Assembly: GCA_021372575.1 (NCBI GenBank)
Contig: JAJFUE010000025.1
Location: 1 to 60,235 of the forward strand
Source of the DNA: a bacterium
Lineage (GTDB): Bacteria; Sumerlaeota; Sumerlaeia; MVZB01
Length of the DNA stretch: 60,235 bases
Reading direction: 5' to 3'
The notes under the pieces are model-generated. The model had not been told where the DNA came from. It saw only the letters and a program-made list of their open reading frames with translations, and searched no databases. This document shows positions 7,854-15,475 of the stretch, piece after piece. Position 1 is the stretch's first letter. The number at the start of each line of letters is the position of its first letter. A program made the translations under genes and the position numbers.

Positions 7854-10364
7854 ATGCCACAGCGCTTGAATCGGCTTCTCGGCCTGATCGCCCTTGCCGT
7901 CCTGTTCGTCCCGATCTACGGGCGTTATCTCGTTGGTTATTCGCCGTCGGGCGGTGACATCGTCAACCAGTATCTGCCGTATCAGGAGCTGATCCGCAAC
8001 AGCGTGCGGCAGGGTGCGGCGCCGCTGTGGAATCCGATGACGTTTTGCGGACGGCCGTTGATGGGCGACATCCAGGTCGGCGTGCTTTATCCGCCGAACT
8101 GGCTGCACTGGGTGTTGCCGCTGCCGTTGAGCTTTGCGCTGGTGCTGGCGGCGCACGCGATCTGGATGCTCGCGGGGTGCTGGCTGCTCGGGCGCAAATG
8201 GGGGCTGCATCCGGCGGCGATCGCGCTCGGGACGGTGCTGTTCGCGGGCTCGCCGTTCTTCACTCTCAAGATGTCGCAGGGGGTGATCCTGTTCATTTAT
8301 GTCGGGGCGTGGTGGCCGTGGCTCGGCCTTGCGACGATGCGGCTCGCCGAGCGCCCGAACGCCGCGCGGATGATCGTGATGGGCATCACGCTGGCGATGT
8401 CGCTGCTGGCGGGGTCGCCACAGATCACGTTCTATGGCTGGCTGACGACGCTCGCGCTGGGCCTCATCGTCCCGGGCGAGAAAGGCGCGGCGCCATGGAT
8501 GAAGCGTGCGGGCCTGATTGCCGGCGCGTTCGTGCTGGCGATGGCGCTGACGGCGATCCAGACGTTCCAGACGTATCACTTCGTCGGCAACTCGTTCGAG
8601 CGCGGCGGCGGCGCGGGGTGGGATTACATCACGAACGGCTCGCTGGCGCCGCGGCTGCTGTGGCTGTTGCTGAATCCCGGATATTTGGGCGTCGGCCATT
8701 CGGCGACGGAGTTCTATTGGGCCTTCCCGCCCGACTTCGCCGAAAGCTGCTATTACCTGCCGCTCTGGTCGCTGGCGATGTTCGTGCCGATGGGGCTTGG
8801 GCTTCTGGCGCCGCGCGCCGACGTCTCGCCCCTTCACAAACGGCTCGCGATCCTTGCGCTGACCGCCATCGCGCTCGGGCTGTTGCTGGCGCTGGGCAAA
8901 TCGAGCCCGCTGTTCGCGCTGTTCTATAAGATCGTGCCGGGATTCGACCGGTTCCGCGTGCCGGCGCGGCTGATGTTGGTCTATACGGCCGGCGTGGCGG
9001 TGCTGGCCTCGCTCGCATATCATCGGCTGCTTGCGGCATGGCCCAAATCAGCCGGCCGCGCGATTGCCATCGGCCTGATCGCGATCGTGGTGCTGGTGTG
9101 GGGCAGCTACGCGCTTCGCATGCCGATCTGGAAACAGGCCGGCTATCGCTCGATCGGCGGGTTTTTAAACGGCCCGGAAATGGACAAGGTCGTCTCGGCG
9201 CACGCGCTGATGATGGCGATGCGCGTGACGGGGTTTGCCGCGCTCGCGGCCCTGGCGTTGTGGAAGCTGCTGCAACGGCGCACCGATGGCCTCGCGTTTG
9301 CGCTGCCGATCATCGCGGCCGCGGAGCTCGCTCTGCTTGCGTGGCCGTTCCAGGCGGGCGGAGATCCCTACAACGCCAGCACGCCGATCGCGAAATACAA
9401 CGAGACCTTTTACAAGCGGTCGGATGTGGTCAAGACGCTGCAGAACGAATGCAAAAACGGCGGCCGCGTGTTGTGGCTCACGGACGTGAACACGTGGGCG
9501 CTCGACCAGAACCAGATGGAGATTTACCCGAACCGGATGATCATGCACGGGCTGCCGGATGCGCGCGGTTACGATCCGGTGAACGCGCGGTGGATCGGCC
9601 GCTGGATGAACCTGCTGACGGGTCGCGATCCCAACGCGAACCCGGGCGGATTGATGTTTGTCGGCCGGATCGCGCGGCCCGCGTGGCTGACGTTGATGGG
9701 CGTCTCGGCCGTGATCACATACCGGGACCTGTCGGACATTCCGGGGCTCAAGCCGGTGGCACACTTCGATTTCCCGATCGCGCCCGAAGTCGATCAGGCG
9801 AATCTGCAATCCGTTCCGGATGTTTTTCTCGATCCTGCAACCAACCAGCTGAAAACAAGGTTGACGATCTGGCGCAACGAGCGGTTCCGCGGGATGGCAT
9901 TCGCCGCGCCGATGCCCAAGGTGGCGAAGGATGCAGAGAGCGCGCTCGACGACGCGGCGAAGCTGCCGCCCGACGCCTCCATCTTCGACGCGATCGTCGC
10001 CGACAAGTCGTTTATCGATGGGAAAACATGGCCGGTCGCGAAAATCGACGACCGGTTTGTCGTGCGCGCGTTGCCGTCGAATCCGAACACGTTCAGGTAC
10101 GAAACGAATTACCCCGCGCCGGCGATGTTGTGCCTCGCGCAGAGCGGCTACGGAGGCTGGACGGCGCGGATCGGGGAAACGCCGGTGGCGATTTCGGCGC
10201 TCAACGGAACATTTTTAAGCGTGATGGCGCCGGCCGGCCGCAACGAAGTGACGTTCGAATTTCACCCGGAAGGGCTCGCGGGCGGGATGTGGATCAGCCT
10301 CGCCGCGATCGGGTTTATCCTATACGTCAGCGCGCGCGGATTCATTGTTAACAGAAAACGGTAG
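7854..10364 (+). CDS. YfhO-family membrane protein
   Basis: Large (836 aa) multi-spanning membrane protein of the YfhO type (PF09586), a GT-C-like family tied to glycosylation of cell-wall polymers. Helix 1 is MPQRLNRLLGLIALAVLFVP; the following loop has SPSGGDIVNQYLPYQE and PLWNPMTFCGRPLMGDIQ, the family's conserved acidic/aromatic loop. About 12 helices follow, then a C-terminal soluble region ending in a lone helix. GGAG (7843-7846) 7 bases before ATG 7854 fixes the start; the frame extends upstream to 7722 only through repeat DNA. A paralogue is at 34315-36594. Exact substrate unknown. Confidence 0.8.
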   Translation: MPQRLNRLLGLIALAVLFVPIYGRYLVGYSPSGGDIVNQYLPYQELIRNSVRQGAAPLWNPMTFCGRPLMGDIQVGVLYPPNWLHWVLPLPLSFALVLAAHAIWMLAGCWLLGRKWGLHPAAIALGTVLFAGSPFFTLKMSQGVILFIYVGAWWPWLGLATMRLAERPNAARMIVMGITLAMSLLAGSPQITFYGWLTTLALGLIVPGEKGAAPWMKRAGLIAGAFVLAMALTAIQTFQTYHFVGNSFERGGGAGWDYITNGSLAPRLLWLLLNPGYLGVGHSATEFYWAFPPDFAESCYYLPLWSLAMFVPMGLGLLAPRADVSPLHKRLAILALTAIALGLLLALGKSSPLFALFYKIVPGFDRFRVPARLMLVYTAGVAVLASLAYHRLLAAWPKSAGRAIAIGLIAIVVLVWGSYALRMPIWKQAGYRSIGGFLNGPEMDKVVSAHALMMAMRVTGFAALAALALWKLLQRRTDGLAFALPIIAAAELALLAWPFQAGGDPYNASTPIAKYNETFYKRSDVVKTLQNECKNGGRVLWLTDVNTWALDQNQMEIYPNRMIMHGLPDARGYDPVNARWIGRWMNLLTGRDPNANPGGLMFVGRIARPAWLTLMGVSAVITYRDLSDIPGLKPVAHFDFPIAPEVDQANLQSVPDVFLDPATNQLKTRLTIWRNERFRGMAFAAPMPKVAKDAESALDDAAKLPPDASIFDAIVADKSFIDGKTWPVAKIDDRFVVRALPSNPNTFRYETNYPAPAMLCLAQSGYGGWTARIGETPVAISALNGTFLSVMAPAGRNEVTFEFHPEGLAGGMWISLAAIGFILYVSARGFIVNRKR

Positions 10365-10387
10365 CGGCGAGCGGGCTTGTATTTTCG

Positions 10388-10783
10388 TTATGATTTGCGC
10401 AATTCGTCGTCGAACTCGAAGCCGGGGCTGGTGACAATCGACTCCATGCGCTGCAGGCGCTCTTCGAGGAGCTGGTAGCGCTGATGGATGCGGCGCAACT
10501 CCTCGGCGCGCGAGGTCATCGGCTCGCCATCGGGCTGCTTGTAGTCGCCGGAGAGGATCGACGTCTCGGGCGCGACCTTCAGCGTCAGCGCCAGGGCGAT
10601 GTAGAGGATGAGCATGACGGGGAACGTGACGATGGGGATCATGGCGACGGCGATGAACAGCAGACGCATGCCCCACGGCGAGAAATCGTAATACTCGGCG
10701 ATGCCGCCGCACACGCCGGCGATGACGCGGTCGCGCCGACTGCGGTAGAGCTTGCGCGGTTTTGGCGTCTGGAAATCGTTCAT
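10388..10783 (-). CDS. pspC: PspC-type envelope stress membrane protein
   Basis: PspC domain at residues 10-72 (KLYRSRRDRVIAGVCGGIAEYY, then helices around IPIVTFPVMLILYIALAL). The C-terminal coil ends EERLQRMESIVTSPGFEF, matching the ME-x-x-VTS-x-x-F tail of proteobacterial PspC. PspC senses inner-membrane stress together with PspB and controls PspA. It is the last gene of the minus-strand psp unit; a 140-bp spacer with an inverted repeat separates it from the previous gene. It converges with the YfhO gene, 23 bp apart. Confidence 0.9.
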   Translation of the reverse strand: MNDFQTPKPRKLYRSRRDRVIAGVCGGIAEYYDFSPWGMRLLFIAVAMIPIVTFPVMLILYIALALTLKVAPETSILSGDYKQPDGEPMTSRAEELRRIHQRYQLLEERLQRMESIVTSPGFEFDDELRKS

Positions 10784-10819
10784 GGCTGACTCCGTTGTGA
10801 TGGCCTCATGAAGTGCGGT

Positions 10820-10904
10820 GGCTTGCTGTCGCCCGTGGGGTGTTGGGAGGGGTTACCGTTGCAAAGGGGATTTGCAAGCGGTTGGGTCACAGCGACAGCA
10901 AGCC
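10820..10904. repeat. Inverted repeat GGCTTGCTGTCGC
   Basis: GGCTTGCTGTCGC (10820-10832) is mirrored by GCGACAGCAAGCC (10892-10904). Inside, TTGCAAAGGGGATTTGCAA gives a second small hairpin. It lies inside the psp operon, between pspC and the preceding gene; it could modulate read-through or RNA stability. Confidence 0.6.
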
Positions 10905-10923
10905 GCCGAACTCCGATGCGGCT

Positions 10924-11298
10924 TCAGTATTTTTCGTGGCGCACGCCGTCATGGACACGGCTGAGCAAAATCGTCTCCAGGTTCGTCACGCGCTGCTCGA
11001 TGCGGTCCTGGACGCGGTGCAGTTCGTGGATCGCGTTGTCGAGCTGCTGGTTCGCCTGGCTCGTGGGAGGCGTTGACCAGCTCCGCCCGACCCATGTGAA
11101 GATTAGCGTCAGCACAGTCAATCCCGCGAAGATGCAGAGATTGACTACGATTAGTTCTTGGACGGCCATTCTTTGTTGGAAGTTTTGCCACCCCCAAATC
11201 TGAACAGTGCCAAGAAAATACCGGCCCATGAGCGCAACGATGAACATGCCGATGATCATCATGAAAAGGCACAGGATCTTGACGACGGGATTGTTCAT
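10924..11298 (-). CDS. Two-helix membrane protein with PspB-like tail
   Basis: 124 aa. Two predicted membrane helices (about residues 8-30 and 46-68) are followed by an amphipathic coil with RVQDRIEQRVTNLETILLSR. The last motif matches the C-terminal coil of PspB (E. coli RMRERIQALESILD) and those of its three neighbours. I know no named family for the N-terminal half. Position inside the psp unit and the shared tail argue that it works in the PspA-PspB-PspC relay, perhaps as an alternative sensor or adaptor; this is inference. It is separated from the next gene by 12 bp. Confidence 0.75.
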   Translation of the reverse strand: MNNPVVKILCLFMMIIGMFIVALMGRYFLGTVQIWGWQNFQQRMAVQELIVVNLCIFAGLTVLTLIFTWVGRSWSTPPTSQANQQLDNAIHELHRVQDRIEQRVTNLETILLSRVHDGVRHEKY

Positions 11299-11310
11299 GG
11301 GTCGCTCCGT

Positions 11311-11703
11311 TTATTTGCGGTCGAGAATCGTCTCGAGATTTTCCATGCGGGCGCGCATACGGTCGATGTCGCGGCGCAGGCGCGAGATCATGTCGTCTTC
11401 GTAAATGTATCTGGCCGCGGGCCGGCGGCGGCGTTCAAAAAACAGGCGCGCAATGCCAACCAGCAGGACGAACAACAAGACCAGGCCCGCAAGCGCCAGG
11501 AACTGCACGCCGAAGAAAACGAACACCACGAGCGCGAGAAAGATCTTCGCCAGCATCCACGTGCCGCCCAGGATCCAGCCGATCAGGGCGATGATGCCGG
11601 TCAGCGCGAGGCCGATCACCTTGATCACGAAGCCGATGAGCTGGGCGGCCGTGAACAGGAAGAAAATCAGGAGAAAGATCGTGAGAAATAATATAAGTCC
11701 CAT
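11311..11703 (-). CDS. Three-helix membrane protein with PspB-like tail
   Basis: 130 aa. The first ~95 residues are almost wholly hydrophobic (MGLILFLTIFLLIFFLF... to LVLLFVLLVGIARLFF), consistent with three membrane helices, then a basic stop-transfer (ERRRRP) and a coil containing DRMRARMENLETILDRK. That tail is the best match in the array to the C-terminal signature of PspB. No family name recognised for the membrane part. It lies 18 bp after the upstream gene, so very likely co-transcribed and part of the same stress-response complex. Confidence 0.75.
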   Translation of the reverse strand: MGLILFLTIFLLIFFLFTAAQLIGFVIKVIGLALTGIIALIGWILGGTWMLAKIFLALVVFVFFGVQFLALAGLVLLFVLLVGIARLFFERRRRPAARYIYEDDMISRLRRDIDRMRARMENLETILDRK

Positions 11704-11721
11704 TCGTGTTTCCTCCGCGGG

Positions 11722-11913
11722 TCAGACCCGGACGGCGTTCTCCTCGATCGAGGCGACGCGGTTTTCGATGCGGCGCAGGCGCGCGCTCAGTTCCGCAAGC
11801 TCGCGGTGATGGTCGCGTTCCTGGCCAATCAGCCGGTGGCGGTACTCCAGGTACAGGATAGCCAGGCTGAACACGTAAAACGCGAGGACGAAATAGAGAA
11901 GGATTTCACTCAT
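11722..11913 (-). CDS. Short PspB-like single-pass protein
   Basis: 63 aa from ATG 11913, which follows AGAGGA at good spacing; an in-frame ATG at 11955 would add a non-hydrophobic extension. One membrane helix (ILLYFVLAFYVFSLAILYL) is followed by a charged coil with ARLRRIENRVASIEENAVRV, a shortened form of the array's RIENLETI motif. Topology and size match PspB (N-out, single helix, cytosolic coil). Its tail lacks the ETIL end, so it may be a degenerate or specialised copy. Confidence 0.7.
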   Translation of the reverse strand: MSEILLYFVLAFYVFSLAILYLEYRHRLIGQERDHHRELAELSARLRRIENRVASIEENAVRV

Positions 11914-11976
11914 TACTCGATATCCTCTTTGCAAACACCCGGAACCATTGACCAAAGACGGTTGTGGATGTTCCTT

Positions 11977-12002
11977 GCCGCGTTCGGCGAACGCGGCCTA
12001 CC
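11977..12002 (-). repeat. REP-like hairpin, GGTAGGCCGC type
   Basis: On the minus strand the foot GGTAG is followed by GCCGCGTTCG/CGAACGCGGC, a near-perfect stem. Relatives are at 56030-56055 and, inverted, 56078-56103. It sits between two genes of the psp operon, touching the stop of pspB. Confidence 0.7.
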
Positions 12003-12005
12003 CAG

Positions 12006-12266
12006 TTAGAGCTTCTCGAATTCGGATTTGCGTGCGCGGTCGATCACGATCGTCTCAAGGTTCTCGATGCGCTTTTCCATCTTCTCGAGGGAGGCCGCAA
12101 GGTCCTGGAGCATGCGCGTTTCGTCAGCGCTCATCCGCGACGCGTTACGGCTTCCGATCGCGCCTGCGATGGCCCTGACGATCGCGAACAGGAACACCGC
12201 CGCGACGATGAGGAACAACACAAGCGGAAAGAAGAAGCTCATGAAAAACACAGGGGTTCCACTCAT
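12006..12266 (-). CDS. pspB: PspB-like envelope stress protein
   Basis: 86 aa, the size of PspB. One strong membrane helix at residues 10-35 (FFFPLVLFLIVAAVFLFAIV), then a cytosolic coiled coil with LEKMEKRIENLETIVIDRA. In proteobacteria PspB and PspC release PspF from PspA when the membrane is damaged. Here no PspF is in the window, so the partner regulator is unknown. It lies between the 32-aa peptide gene and three further genes with the same tail, a gene-family expansion. A REP-like hairpin directly follows the stop codon. Confidence 0.8.
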   Translation of the reverse strand: MSGTPVFFMSFFFPLVLFLIVAAVFLFAIVRAIAGAIGSRNASRMSADETRMLQDLAASLEKMEKRIENLETIVIDRARKSEFEKL

Positions 12267-12298
12267 TTTTCAATCCCGTCGAAAGAATTAAGTACGCC

Positions 12299-12326
12299 CG
12301 GACAAGCTGAAGCTTAAACTCCGAAC
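12299..12326. repeat. CTGAAGCTTAAACTCCGAAC repeat
   Basis: A 28-base element within the psp operon with relatives at 36674-36700 (CTGAAGTTTGAACTCCGAAC) and 55885-55905 (inverted, partial). It contains a CTGAAGCTTAAACT stuttered inverted core. Confidence 0.55.
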
Positions 12327-12329
12327 CAA

Positions 12330-12428
12330 TCAGCCGCGGCTCGAAAGGAAGTGCACGAGGGCCGCGACGACGATCAAGGCTACCAGCGCGATGCCGATGA
12401 TGGGCATCAAGGCAATTCCACCGCTCAT
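12330..12428 (-). CDS. 32-aa single-pass membrane peptide in psp operon
   Basis: A short frame from ATG 12428 to TGA at 12330-12332 encodes 32 residues: MSGGIALMPIIG then a helix IALVALIVVAALVHFLSS, ending RG. AAAGGA lies 8 bases upstream of the ATG, and the gene starts 14 bases after the pspA stop, so translation looks real. The size and lone helix recall small Psp partners such as PspD/PspG-like peptides, but there is no sequence match I can claim. It is easily missed by gene callers with length cut-offs. Confidence 0.65.
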   Translation of the reverse strand: MSGGIALMPIIGIALVALIVVAALVHFLSSRG

Positions 12429-12442
12429 GATTCAGCGTCCTT

Positions 12443-13111
12443 TCAGCTCGGCTTGGATTCGTTCTTGAGCCTTTGCAATTCTTGCTCAATATCCTCGGCG
12501 TGCTCAAGGGCATTGAACTCCTCGCGCAGCGACGGCGTCTTCGGCCGCAGCGCATCGACGAGGCCGGCCTCGGCCTCGAGCCGGTCGATGCCGTTCTCGT
12601 ACGCCTCGAAACGCGCGAAAGCCTCGCTGGTGTCGATGGCGCGGATGCGTGTCTGCGCGTCGCGGCGCGCCATCGCGGCCGTGCGCCGGTGGATGATCGA
12701 GCGCTGCTTCTCGCGCGCGTCGGAGAGCTTCTTCTCGAGCTGCGCGATGTCGGCCTGGAAGTCATCGACCGCCTGCTTCGTGCGCTGCATCTCTTCCTCG
12801 AGGACGCGCGCGCGATCGGCGTAGCGCTGCTTCTCGACGAGGGCGGCGCGGGCCAGGTCCTCGCGCTGCTTCTGGACGGCAAGGCGCGCGCGGCCGTCCC
12901 AGCCCTCGATTTCGTCGCGCGTGGCGGCAAGCTGGCGCTCCTGCTTCTTCTGGTCGGCCATCACGGCCGCGCAGCTGGACTTGACCTCGACGAGCGTGTC
13001 CTCCATCTCCTGGATCATCATGCGGACCATCTTCTCGGGGTCCTCGGCGCAGTCGAGCATGGCGTTGAGGTTGGCGCTGACGATATCGCGCAGTCTGGTA
13101 AAGATACCCAT
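12443..13111 (-). CDS. pspA: PspA/IM30/Vipp1-family membrane stress protein
   Basis: 222 aa, exactly PspA size. It starts MGIFTRLRDIVSANLNAMLDCAEDPEKMVRMMI with the amphipathic helix and the EDPEK-x-(V/I)-R-x-M-I-Q-E-M signature, then a long coiled coil. PspA is an ESCRT-III-like protein that binds stressed inner membrane and, in proteobacteria, inhibits PspF. The frame is open upstream to 13414, but GAGG 9 bases before ATG 13111 and family alignment fix the start. It is first gene of the unit that continues with the 32-aa peptide, PspB and its relatives and PspC. Confidence 0.92.
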   Translation of the reverse strand: MGIFTRLRDIVSANLNAMLDCAEDPEKMVRMMIQEMEDTLVEVKSSCAAVMADQKKQERQLAATRDEIEGWDGRARLAVQKQREDLARAALVEKQRYADRARVLEEEMQRTKQAVDDFQADIAQLEKKLSDAREKQRSIIHRRTAAMARRDAQTRIRAIDTSEAFARFEAYENGIDRLEAEAGLVDALRPKTPSLREEFNALEHAEDIEQELQRLKNESKPS

Positions 13112-13443
13112 GGTCATGAACCTCATCCTGAATTCCCGTTGCGAAGGTGTGAACCCGCGCTTTGTTTGGTGGTGATCTATCTCCAGTTTCGGACCAATTT
13201 TTTCGAAAACACGCAATTTGAATAGAATCAACATCATGACGATTGGGTTAAGAATGATCGGCGGGCAGAGAAGTGGTGATTTCCCGCAAGAGGTGGTGAA
13301 AATTGCCAATTGGGCAGGGCGCGGGAATGGAGTCGGACCAATCGTCCGCAAGGTGGTTTGATTACGATTACGATTACGAGCACGAGCACGAACGGGGAAA
13401 CTTCTCTCTGGCACAGGCTGGCTCGGCTGTGCATGCTGGTGTC
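13112..13443. other. Divergent intergenic region with GATTAC/GAGCAC repeat
   Basis: This 332-bp region separates pspA from the membrane protein at 13444. At 13360-13394 it contains GATTACGATTACGATTACGA followed by GCACGAGCACGAAC, a stuttered repeat whose inverted relative is at 28222-28264. I found no convincing sigma-54 or sigma-70 promoter for pspA. Confidence 0.55.
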
Positions 13444-14730
13444 ATGTCAAACGCGCGGAATAATCCTGAACGCAAGTTCGTCTGGCTGGTGGCCGCGTTG
13501 CTCGCGCTTTCGTTTGCCGAGGCGTTCATGCTTGCGGCAAGCGGCGCCGTGCATTCGAACGATTTCAAACACCTGTGGGCGGGGGCGTGGCTGCTGGCGC
13601 ATGGGCGCAATGCTTACGATCCCGCGATGCTGTTTAACGTGGCGCTGGCCGAGGGCTGGACGCAAACGATCGATGGGAAGATTGTCCCGGTCATCAATCC
13701 ATTCGTCTATCTGCCGACGACGGGGTTGATGCTGTGGCCGCTGGCGGCGATGCCGTTTGTCCTGGCGCGCGCGTGGTGGTTCTGGATCAACTGGGCGCTG
13801 GCGTGGGCGGTGGTGATTGCCGGACCGAAAATGCTTGGCGTCAAACGCCCGTGGGCCGCGAGCTTCGCGGCGGGGTGCTTGATTACCGCGTCGATGCCGA
13901 TGATGCGCCAGATGACGGCCGGCCAGATGAACGTCGCCACAGCCGCGCTGATCGTGGCGGCGGCGTGGGCATTCAGGCGGAGGAGGGAAGGCGCGCTGGG
14001 CGGGCTGCTGGCGGTCGGTTTCGGCTGGAAGATCGCGCCGGCGCTGCTCATCGCGGCGCTCCTGCCGATGCGAAGATGGAAGGCGTTCGCATGGGCGATC
14101 GCGGCAAGCATCGCGCTGGCTTTGATTTCGCTGCTGGCCTATGGAACGCAGGTTAACGCGGATGCGCTTGCGATGACGCGGCAGATGGGCTACGGCCACT
14201 CGACGTGGGAAACATTCGGCCGGCAGTTTCACCTCGACGCGTTCAACATGGCGCCCGGCGCGCTGATGATCCATGCGTTCGCGGCGAACCCGGTGACGCG
14301 GCCGTGGATCGATTTGGGGATGCCGTGGGCGATCCGGCTGACGATGCTCGCGTCGCTGATGCTGATCGCGGCATGGCTCATCCCGGCCTGGCGCGCGGGG
14401 AAAAATGCGACCGCGTCCATGCCGCTGTTTTTGGCGGCAAGCCTGCTGATGCTGTTGCTGCCGAGCCTGATGTGGGACCATTACGCGGTGCAGGCGCTGC
14501 CGGCGCTGATGTTGATTTTCGGCGACGAGCGGACGTGGAAGCGGCCGGCGCGCGCGATTTCGGCGCTCGTGATTTTCGGGCTGCTCGCCTGCCCCATACA
14601 ACACGATGCCGGGGCGTTCCGTTCGGGCCCCGGCATCCTGGTCATGTCGCTTCGGCTGTGGCCGATCCTGGCGATGTATTTCTGGCTGACGTGCGAAGCT
14701 TATCTTCCGCCGCGGCGCCCGCCACGCTGA
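13444..14730 (+). CDS. GT87/DUF2029-like membrane glycosyltransferase
   Basis: 428 aa with about ten hydrophobic segments. The first periplasmic loop has SNDFKHLWAGAWLLAHGRNAYDP, where the DF...W pattern plus a YDP turn is typical of GT87/DUF2029 (polyprenyl-phosphate mannosyl/arabinosyltransferase-type GT-C enzymes); VINPFVYLPTTGLMLWPLA fits the family's second loop (Y-PP/T). The frame runs open from 13303, but that extension is encoded by a GATTAC-type repeat (DYDYDYEHEHER); ATG 13444 is chosen. Its last 31 bases overlap the convergent gene 14700-15422. Donor and acceptor unknown. Confidence 0.7.
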   Translation: MSNARNNPERKFVWLVAALLALSFAEAFMLAASGAVHSNDFKHLWAGAWLLAHGRNAYDPAMLFNVALAEGWTQTIDGKIVPVINPFVYLPTTGLMLWPLAAMPFVLARAWWFWINWALAWAVVIAGPKMLGVKRPWAASFAAGCLITASMPMMRQMTAGQMNVATAALIVAAAWAFRRRREGALGGLLAVGFGWKIAPALLIAALLPMRRWKAFAWAIAASIALALISLLAYGTQVNADALAMTRQMGYGHSTWETFGRQFHLDAFNMAPGALMIHAFAANPVTRPWIDLGMPWAIRLTMLASLMLIAAWLIPAWRAGKNATASMPLFLAASLLMLLLPSLMWDHYAVQALPALMLIFGDERTWKRPARAISALVIFGLLACPIQHDAGAFRSGPGILVMSLRLWPILAMYFWLTCEAYLPPRRPPR

Positions 14731-15422
14731 CCGCCGCCGCTGCGCGTCCCCCTGCCGGCACCCTCGGGGCGGCCCGTGGCCATGCGGGCGCGGTTGACAA
14801 TCGGCTGGCCGGCCTCGGCGCCGGAGCGCGAGGGCATTTCGACGTTGGCGCGAATGGCGATCGCCGTCACAACCGACTTGTCATCGATCGTCCTGGTTTC
14901 AAGCCGCACGATCTGGCCGGGCATGACCTCATCGATGGTCCCCGCCAGTTGCTCGAAGACATAGCTGCGCGGGCTCAACCGGACCATGTAGGTTTTCACG
15001 CCGAGCTTGAGCGTCGGGGTTGTGCCTTCGACATTGAGCAGGCCAGTCATCAGGCCATGCGGCGGAGTGCCCTTGGGCTGGACGTAGATCGCCTGGACGT
15101 TGAGGATATCGGGTTGCCTGGGGTTGGGCCGGCTCGCCCGGACCGTGACGGTCGCCGTTTCCTTGATGTCGCTCAGCTTGATCTGTTTCAACGAGACGAC
15201 GGTCGCGTTTTTTGCGAGGGAGAGGGTGCTCGTCGTGCCGAATTGGATGTTTTTCAGGACGATCGACTCTGGATTCACGGAAATCACAACGCCGATCAGC
15301 ATGCTGGCCGGGCGTTGGGCCGCGCCCTCGGCGCGACGCGTGGACGTGGTGGGTTCCTGCGCGGCGCAGACGCCGCACGCCAGCAGGCCTGCCAGCGCGC
15401 AAAAAAACAAACGGTTCAACAT
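14700..15422 (-). CDS. Secreted protein of unknown function
   Basis: 240 aa. Signal peptide MLNRLFFCALAGLLACGVCAAQ, a ~150-residue middle with regularly spaced beta-strand-like segments (LIGVVISVNPESIVLKN, TLSLAKNATVVSLKQIKLSDI, TVTVRASRPNP) and a Gly/Arg-rich tail. The spacing recalls small OB-like DUF5666 domains, but that is only a resemblance. It is the last gene of the long minus-strand T2SS unit, 53 bp after a lipoprotein gene, and may be a secretion accessory or substrate. Its 3' end overlaps the convergent membrane protein gene. Confidence 0.55.
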   Translation of the reverse strand: MLNRLFFCALAGLLACGVCAAQEPTTSTRRAEGAAQRPASMLIGVVISVNPESIVLKNIQFGTTSTLSLAKNATVVSLKQIKLSDIKETATVTVRASRPNPRQPDILNVQAIYVQPKGTPPHGLMTGLLNVEGTTPTLKLGVKTYMVRLSPRSYVFEQLAGTIDEVMPGQIVRLETRTIDDKSVVTAIAIRANVEMPSRSGAEAGQPIVNRARMATGRPEGAGRGTRSGGGQRGGRRGGR

Positions 15423-15475
15423 CTCTCGGATCCTTTCATGTCCGCCCCGAGATCGAGGCGTTATTCGTCATATTT

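Noticed and set aside
12145-12930. 261-codon minus-strand frame overlapping pspA and pspB
   Set aside because: Alternative frame of high-GC pspA DNA; Arg/Ser-rich and would exclude the 32-aa gene and pspB start.
13112-13260. Sigma-54 promoter for pspA
   Set aside because: psp operons of enterobacteria use sigma-54, but no GG-N10-GC element with acceptable flanks was found here; TTGGCAATTTTCACC lacks the -12 GC.
13360-13394. GATTAC tandem words as CRISPR or telomere-like array
   Set aside because: Units are 6 bases without spacers, only 3-4 copies, and the relative at 28222 is embedded in an operon. It is a stutter repeat.
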